Below, in pieces: positions 58,120 to 64,000 of a stretch of DNA of 64,000 bases. Positions within the stretch are counted from its first letter, which is position 1. Each line of letters opens with the position of its first letter. This stretch comes from CAVYGM01 sp963768025 (lineage in GTDB: Bacteria > Bacteroidota > Bacteroidia > Cytophagales > Spirosomataceae), in the NCBI GenBank assembly GCA_963768025.1, contig CAVYGM010000019.1, forward strand, positions 124,001-188,000. Reading direction: 5' to 3'. Under the pieces are notes generated by a model that was given only the letters and a program-made list of their open reading frames with translations, was not told the DNA's origin and made no database searches. Both the position numbers and the translations under genes were made by a program.

Positions 58120-59778
58120 TTACTCAGCCCGCCACCGCGGATCACCCGTGGCTCTTCTGCCCGGAAAGGCCGCGTCTTTGAACTTAAAATTGAGACCCAT
58201 GTAGGGACTTGCCCAGAGTTCCTCGGCTTTTTTAGTATAGGTAGTGGAGGGAAAACCGGCGATTTCGGAACCGGGTACAAAAGCAAAGTCAGACGTAGCG
58301 AAAGTGTTTATGACCGAAAAATTGGTAGCTTCCAACCCACCGGCAATGCCCCGGACGGTGAGGACCTTGGAATTGGCTTCGTCCCAAGCGTGTCCCCACA
58401 CGGTGTTGGTAATACTGATGCCGCCCGTGACGTTGCTACGGACTCCCGCGGTACCGCGCCAGTTGAATAGTGTACCCGCGTTGGTACCCACTTCGCTCAT
58501 GGTGCAGCCGTTGATTTTGATGGTTTTGGTGTTTTGGCGGGAGGTCATAAACATGTTGATTTTACTGAATGTACTGTTTTCAAGCAAAATGTTGTCCACT
58601 GCCGCGTTGCCTTCCCCGTCCGAGTCGGTAGTCAGGATGCCGTAGCCACCGATGCGGTGAATGATGGAACTCTGAATGGTGTAGTTGGTAAGAAAGAACT
58701 TACTGCGGATGCGCAGGATGCCCCGCAGCTCGCTCACGATGCAATCTTCAATGATCAGATTCTGCACCGTGGTGGTAACCGCCGGATTGGGATTAAAAAT
58801 ATAGCTGCTGGCTATACCTCCCCCGATAATTTCAATGCCCGCAAACTTTACCGTACTTAGTTTGGCACCGTCGGCAATGTTCCAGTTGCAGTTGATCATG
58901 GCCGCCAGTTTGTCACCAAAGCCATAGGCCGACGTGATCGTGATTGATTTCTTCAAAGGTTCGGTAGGCGTGAGGTACTGCACGCCTTTTTTCAACACGA
59001 TAATATCCCCGTCATTTGCCATAGTCACGGCGCTGGCGAGGGCGGCGGGGTCGTCGCTCTTGGACAAATCAATTACGTTTGAGCCCGTCAGAACCACCGC
59101 TGGTTTCCGGGTCTTGTACACTTCCCAGCCCCGAAGCTCGGTACCGCTGTAAATAGCCAACTGATGGGATGACGAAGGATCGAGTCCATCAATGATGATT
59201 TCGCCCGTCTTCTGATTCGCTTCGGGAACCGGAATGCTTCTCAAAGGTTTCAGGAGTTTCAGGTCCGTTCCGGCAAATACCTTGATGGCCGTCACCGGGG
59301 CACCACTCACCTGCCACTTCACCTTGGCGGCTACATCAATCACATCGTTAACGCCAGGAGCCAACAGGACACTCGGAAATTTCTGGGTCCGGACACTCCC
59401 CAGATCCGACACCTTACTGTCGTATTGGGGATCGGCCGCGTGCGCCTTTGCCCGGATCTGGTAGAGGGTATTCCAGTACAGCGGGTCACCCTTCAACGTA
59501 GTTTCGTTCAGTACCACATAATTGGTGTCTACTTTGAGCGTGTAATCCAGGGTTCGGAAGGTGTCTCGGCTCACTTCAAGCGTGTAGGTGTCCACCTGCT
59601 TGATTTTCCCCATATTCACGATGATCGTGTTCAATTCCGAACTCAGTTCCTTGTTGAGCACCGGACTAAACAACCGGGTTTGCTTCAAAACATCCGGTTC
59701 TTCGCACCCTAGTAAAAGGCAGCACCCGATCAGGAGCAATAAAAATTTGTTTACACTATTTTTATTCTTCATTGTCAT
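58120..59778 (-). CDS. DUF5123/DUF4957 pectin-PUL lipoprotein
   Basis: 552 residues, intact. Lipobox near the N-terminus (CCLLLGC, Cys about 25). Residues about 35-220 are two fibronectin-III-like segments (LNTIIVNMGKIKQVDTYTLE, VKWQVSGAPVTAIKVFAG). The rest is a right-handed beta-helix (GDIIVLKKGVQYLTPTEPL, IIEDCIVSELRGILRI, SIIHRIGGYGILTTDSDG, ILLENSTFSKINMFM) ending in a segment typical of DUF5123 (PYMGLNFKFKDAAFPG). Such proteins recur in Bacteroidota pectin loci as surface glycan-binding or lyase-like lipoproteins. No calcium or catalytic residues can be assigned with certainty. It starts 20 bases after the susD stop. Confidence 0.85.
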   Translation of the reverse strand: MTMKNKNSVNKFLLLLIGCCLLLGCEEPDVLKQTRLFSPVLNKELSSELNTIIVNMGKIKQVDTYTLEVSRDTFRTLDYTLKVDTNYVVLNETTLKGDPLYWNTLYQIRAKAHAADPQYDSKVSDLGSVRTQKFPSVLLAPGVNDVIDVAAKVKWQVSGAPVTAIKVFAGTDLKLLKPLRSIPVPEANQKTGEIIIDGLDPSSSHQLAIYSGTELRGWEVYKTRKPAVVLTGSNVIDLSKSDDPAALASAVTMANDGDIIVLKKGVQYLTPTEPLKKSITITSAYGFGDKLAAMINCNWNIADGAKLSTVKFAGIEIIGGGIASSYIFNPNPAVTTTVQNLIIEDCIVSELRGILRIRSKFFLTNYTIQSSIIHRIGGYGILTTDSDGEGNAAVDNILLENSTFSKINMFMTSRQNTKTIKINGCTMSEVGTNAGTLFNWRGTAGVRSNVTGGISITNTVWGHAWDEANSKVLTVRGIAGGLEATNFSVINTFATSDFAFVPGSEIAGFPSTTYTKKAEELWASPYMGLNFKFKDAAFPGRRATGDPRWRAE

Positions 59779-59798
59779 ATCTAGTTAAAAATGCTGTC

Positions 59799-61619
59799 TT
59801 ATTGAAATTTATACCCGTTGTTATCCAGCTTTCCCTGGCTGTTGGTGATAGCCTCCGCCGGAATCGGGAAAACATACCTGGCCACGCCCGGTTGAGGACC
59901 GTTGTAATGGTTCTCCCAGTCTTTGGTAATCCATTCGGAGTACGTGGTCAGGTTGTTATACAAACCCAATAGGAAAGGTACTCGCTGCCAGCTTTCATCG
60001 GGAGCACCGATGTACTTGCGGTTGGGGTTCAATATCACGAACTCCCCGCTTGAGTTGCGCTTCCAGTACATGTAGTCGGGATAGCTGGCGTATTTGCCGG
60101 TGCCCGTCACCGCTCCGTCGGTCATGGCCTTCAATTCGTCCACGGTCTCTTTTGTTTTCTTGGAATACAAATTCCAGCGGATCAGCTCGTACTTGCGGAT
60201 CATCTCTCCACCGAATTCCCAGCCCCTTTCGTCTACCAGGGCGTTGAAGAAGCTTTCTTTATTAGTTGAAATATTCGCCACGTACTGGTCTACTTTTGCA
60301 CTCCACCGGCTGGGGTCAAATGCGCGTTGACGTACCCTTTTCAGAGCTTCCTGGGCTTTTGCGGTGGGGCCGTTCAGTTCGTTTTCGGCTTCGGCGTACA
60401 TCAGCAGCACATCGGGGTAGCGCATCATGGGCCAGTTGATACCGGTACCCTTGGCGGTGGAGGGGCCGGGAGGCGTGTCGAGAAAGTGACGGCTCCATTT
60501 TCCCTGTGCAATATTGCTAACCCCCGAAACGAATTCCCGCTGAAAGCTCGTGTTAATCTTGTAGAGCGCACAGGTAACGTCCCGGCGGATGTCCGTTGTA
60601 TCAAAGGAGAAGTAGTACGTGGGAGGTATGCCCATGTAGTTGTTACCCGAGCCGTAATTGTGGGCCGCTGTGGTACCCCCATCCACCGTGATACCGATGT
60701 TCCAGGCCACATCCCCGTTGCCAAGGGCGAAAGGGATTTCAAAAAGCACATCACTGTTTACCGGCGTAACAAACTTACTTTCATTCAGGAATACCTGGCG
60801 GAAGTCCCTTGGAAGAGGACGGTCTTTTAGTAGAATGAGCTTTTCGGTGTATTTCCGGGCTATTTCGTAGTAATCGCGATAATCCGTTTTCCGATCCATT
60901 TTGAGGTCCGGGGTGAGGAAGTAGCCACCGCGCTGCAAGGCAAGCCGGGCAATCATGCCCAGGGTATACTCACGATTGACCTGCTCGATGCCGTACCTGG
61001 CCTGATCGGCCCATAGCATTTTATCTTCTACTTTGATCAAATCATCAATTACCTGCGTCAGGATAAGGTTCCGATCTTCGCGGGTAAGATAAAAATCCTG
61101 ACCCGCCTTCGGGGCTACCCGTACGTTGGGCACATCGCCGAAGTAAAAAATAAGCATACTATACCAGTACGCCCGCAGCGTGTACACCTCGCCCAGCATG
61201 TGGTTCATCTGCCGGATGGAGGCTACGTCGGACGACTGCAACACACTACTGGCTTCAATGCCTTCTATGGCGATGTTACAATCACGGATGGAGGTATAGG
61301 CTGCATTCCAGAACTGACGGAGATCGCCGTTGCCGGGTACGGCGTTCAGGTTCCAGATCTGGTGCCGGTCGCCGGTGGAGCCCCAGCCGCTCTGGCGCTC
61401 GATGTCGGTGTTGCCGGTCATGTTGTTGGATAGCCGGGAACGGAAACCATCGGTGCCAAACGATACGTAGGCTGCATTGACGCCTTTGCGGGCATCGTCA
61501 ATATTGGAGTAGATGTAGGTTGTGTTGAACGTAGAAAGCGAAACCGGATCCAGGAAGTCCTTGCAGGAGGATAATCCGAGGAGGATCAACAGGGAGAATA
61601 TTAGAGTTATTTTTTTCAT
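59799..61619 (-). CDS. SusD/RagB glycan-binding lipoprotein, pectin PUL
   Basis: 606 residues, intact. Signal peptide and lipobox (LILLGLSSC, Cys19). Characteristic stretches: TYIYSNIDDARKGVNAAYVS, MLGEVYTLRAYWYSMLIFYFGDVPNV, MRYPDVLLMYAEAENEL, and FNALVDERGWEFGGEMIRKYELIRWNLY. It should bind pectic oligosaccharides at the outer surface with the SusC encoded just upstream (19-base gap). It belongs to the long RagB-type SusD class that has aromatic-rich C-terminal loops (YPDYMYWKRNSSGEF). Confidence 0.94.
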   Translation of the reverse strand: MKKITLIFSLLILLGLSSCKDFLDPVSLSTFNTTYIYSNIDDARKGVNAAYVSFGTDGFRSRLSNNMTGNTDIERQSGWGSTGDRHQIWNLNAVPGNGDLRQFWNAAYTSIRDCNIAIEGIEASSVLQSSDVASIRQMNHMLGEVYTLRAYWYSMLIFYFGDVPNVRVAPKAGQDFYLTREDRNLILTQVIDDLIKVEDKMLWADQARYGIEQVNREYTLGMIARLALQRGGYFLTPDLKMDRKTDYRDYYEIARKYTEKLILLKDRPLPRDFRQVFLNESKFVTPVNSDVLFEIPFALGNGDVAWNIGITVDGGTTAAHNYGSGNNYMGIPPTYYFSFDTTDIRRDVTCALYKINTSFQREFVSGVSNIAQGKWSRHFLDTPPGPSTAKGTGINWPMMRYPDVLLMYAEAENELNGPTAKAQEALKRVRQRAFDPSRWSAKVDQYVANISTNKESFFNALVDERGWEFGGEMIRKYELIRWNLYSKKTKETVDELKAMTDGAVTGTGKYASYPDYMYWKRNSSGEFVILNPNRKYIGAPDESWQRVPFLLGLYNNLTTYSEWITKDWENHYNGPQPGVARYVFPIPAEAITNSQGKLDNNGYKFQ

Positions 61620-61638
61620 TTTTGTATCAGCTTAGGAA

Positions 61639-64000
61639 TTAAAAAGTAACGTTCACACCAACTGTATAGGAGCGGCTCCGGGGGAAAGAAGAGTAGTCCA
61701 CGCCAGGGGTAAGCCCCTGGTAGCCTGAACTCCGGGAGGTACTCACCTCAGGATCAAACCCCGAGTACTTGGTCCACAGGTGCAGGTTGTTTCCGGTCGC
61801 ATAAAGTCTTAGTTGTGACATTTTGAATTTGGAGATCCATTCTTTTGGAAAAGAATAACCCAGGTTGAGGTTGTTTAGCCGTAGGAACGAGCCGTCTTCT
61901 ACCGCCCAGGAATGGATAACCGCCTGAGCGTCGCCGAGTCCGTGCGGAGACCAGATATTTTTGCCCGCATTCAATTCAGCCAGTTGGGCCAGGTCGGTCA
62001 CGATGCCCCCCGGGGTGCCGGTGTACGCTACCGTCTACGTCCAGGTAGGTGAAGCGGTTCTCCATAGACATGGTCGTGAGCAGGTTGCCGTAGGTAACCC
62101 TTCTGAACTGGTTGTACTGAATCTTGCCGGTATTGTACACGTCGTTGCCATAGGACCAGTTGAAGAACAGAGACATATCGAAGCCTTTGTACCTCGAATT
62201 GAACCCGAATCCTCCCTGGGCCTGGGGCAGGGTATTGCCGATCACCTGGCGGTCGTTGCTGTTGATGATCCCATCCCCGTTCAAATCCTTCAATTTCAGG
62301 AAGCCCGGACGCAAACTGGTGTTTCCCACCACGGCACCCGAGTTGACGATACCCTCTTTGAGAATATACTTTCTGGCCACGGCATCGTAGGAAGCGAAGT
62401 CATCCACCCCATAATAGCCGTCCGTAGCGTACCCGTAGATATCACCGAGGGTACCTCCGATTTTTACAAAAAAGTCATCCTGGTCACGTAAATCCGTACT
62501 GGCCCAGTTGGACTGAAAAAAGCGGGATTCGGTTCCATCAAGCTTTTCTACTTTGGCCTTGTTTCTGCCGATGTTGAAATTGGCGGAGAGCATAAAATCG
62601 GGACGGTCAATCAAGTAGGCCGTCAGACCTAGCTCGACCCCTTTGTTGGACGTAACGCCCACGTTGTTCCACTGGGTAGTAAAGCCGGTACTGGAAGGAA
62701 TGACCGAACGAAGCAGCAAATCCCGGGTGGTGTTGTGATATACATCGAAGCTACCTTCCAGCTTGTGTTGGAAAAACGAGAAGTCGACGCCGGCGTTGCG
62801 GTTGATGGTCGTTTCCCACACCAGACCAGGGTTGTACAGGGTACTTCCCGAGGGGGTATAGTAGGTATTATCAAAATTGCCAAAACCAGGCCCGCGCAAC
62901 GTCGATCCCTGAAATAGGAACTGGGTGGCGTTGGCATCAATCCGGTCGTTGCCGGTGGCCCCGTAGCTCACGCGGAGTTTCAGTTCGTCAATGGCCTTGA
63001 TTTGTTTCAGGAAGGGCTCTTCCGAAACCTTCCAGCCAAGCGCGGCAGCGGGGAAAAACCCGAGGCGGTTCTCTTTGGAAAATTTGCTGGAAGCATCCGC
63101 CCGGAAGGTCACGGTAGCCAGGTATTTGTCCTTCAACTGGTAGTTTACCCGGCCAAAGCCCGACATCCGGTTGGAGTTGGTCTGCTCGCGGGTTTCGTGG
63201 CGGTCGGTCCGGCCAAATGTCATATTCGCAAACAGTTCCTGGGGGGTAATGGATTCCCTGAAATCCTCCGACCGTACAAAAGCGTAACTTCCTCCGGTCG
63301 AATAGAGCTCCTGTCCAAACAGAAAGTCGATTCTATGACTTCCCATGTCTTTCATTCGGTAATTGAGCGTGTTGAGCCAACGATACGAAAACGATTCATT
63401 TTCAGTTTTTTCACCCAGTGGCAGGCTACTGCCGTTATTGAACGACTCCCCGGTGAGCGGCCCGTAGTACCGGAGGTTTTTGTCAAACGATTGGGAAGAA
63501 GTGAAGGTAGTTTTGAAGTCCATTCCATCCAGGATAGTCCAGGTCAAAGCACCACTCAGGATGTAATCATTGGTGGTACGCTTCCGCCAGTCCTGCTTGG
63601 TAAGCTTCACGGGGCTCACCAGGCTGAGTAGGAACGACTGGTAGTCGTCATCGTTGCTGATGGCGTTCAGGTCAATTTCCAGCTCATCGGCCACGCCGTT
63701 CACGGGGCGCGTCTGCACGGCATCCTTGATGTTGATCTGGGCGTTGCCGGAGGTACCGGCTCCGTCCACCACGGTGTTGGTGATTCGGGTAAAGGCCTCA
63801 AACTTCAATTTTTTGCTGATATTCTGGTTCAGCTTAAAGTTAAGTACGTTCCGCGTAAACCCTGATCCGATCAAAAGTCCCTCGTCGGTATTGTTGGTGA
63901 GGCTCAGGCTGAGTTTGGTATTTTCACTACCCCCGCTCAGGCTTACATTGTGGTATTGCGACGTGCGCGGGCTACCAAACAATTCATCCTGCCAGTCAGT
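61639..64000 (-). CDS. SusC/RagA TonB-dependent transporter, pectin PUL (partial, one frameshift)
   Basis: Cut by the right edge; about 786 residues of the C-terminal part are visible. One extra base near 62031 splits the frame; removing it joins YLDVDG to YTGTPGGIVTDLAQLAEL. Barrel features: SLSGGSENTKLSLSLTNNTD, VNYQLKDKYLATVTFRADAS, LGFFPAAALGWKVSEEPFL, LKLRVSYGATGNDRIDAN, SNKGVELGLTAYL, FDMSLFFNWSYGNDVYNTG, and the closing SRSYTVGVNVTF. N-terminal plug, TonB box and signal region lie beyond the window. It is the first visible gene of the pectin operon, so its promoter is outside. Confidence 0.94.

Overview
The window reads as a Bacteroidota chromosome, most likely Cytophagales (Spirosomataceae/Dyadobacter-like). 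The evidence is three SusC/SusD pairs, two ECF sigma/FecR/SusC cascades, a type IX secretion (T9SS) sorting-domain tail, DUF4249 and DUF5123 lipoproteins, a short carbamoyl-phosphate synthase large chain, many lipoproteins and very few Shine-Dalgarno sites. GC is near 50 %. No tRNA, rRNA, CRISPR array, transposase or phage gene was found.

Layout. 1-16.6 kb is mostly housekeeping: a membrane-bound AraC-type regulator (cut by the left edge), carB, a thioredoxin-fold exported protein, nuoC, a membrane-anchored patatin lipase, a [2Fe-2S] thioredoxin-like ferredoxin, a ferritin, a small hypothetical protein, nuoB, yidD, lgt, a lipoprotein, a PfkB sugar kinase and a CBM9-like secreted protein. nuoB and nuoC lie about 4.2 kb apart with iron and lipid genes between them.

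16.8-25.9 kb is a sugar-uptake locus: ECF sigma factor, FecR, SusC, SusD, DUF1080 (3-keto-disaccharide hydrolase family) and a Tat-exported Gfo/Idh/MocA oxidoreductase, closed by a strong terminator. 26-39 kb carries three sulfatases, a lipoprotein formylglycine-generating enzyme that would activate them, a Uma2-like nuclease, a dienelactone hydrolase, a type-B carboxylesterase, a GH3 beta-glucosidase and a Tat-exported beta-propeller. 39-43 kb is a decayed strip: a TPR scrap, a DUF4249 lipoprotein, and a SusC barrel fragment joined to a T9SS sorting-domain tail. 43.3-53.6 kb is a second sigma/FecR/SusC/SusD module followed by two more sulfatases. 53.6-64 kb (minus strand) is a pectin utilisation operon, in transcription order SusC (cut by the right edge), SusD, DUF5123 lipoprotein, GH28 polygalacturonase, CE8 pectin methylesterase and GH43.

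Together the sigma/FecR pairs would sense transport through their SusC, SusC/SusD would import glycans, and the sulfatases, esterases and glycosidases would trim sulfated, esterified or pectic chains in the periplasm or on the surface.

Sequence quality warning: 13 genes, including essential-type carB, need single-base corrections to read through. I find 27 such indels, about 20 of them single-base insertions, mostly duplicated bases. This looks far more like an unpolished long-read assembly than biological decay, so broken genes are annotated as one CDS with the shift points given. Corrected lengths all come out divisible by three.
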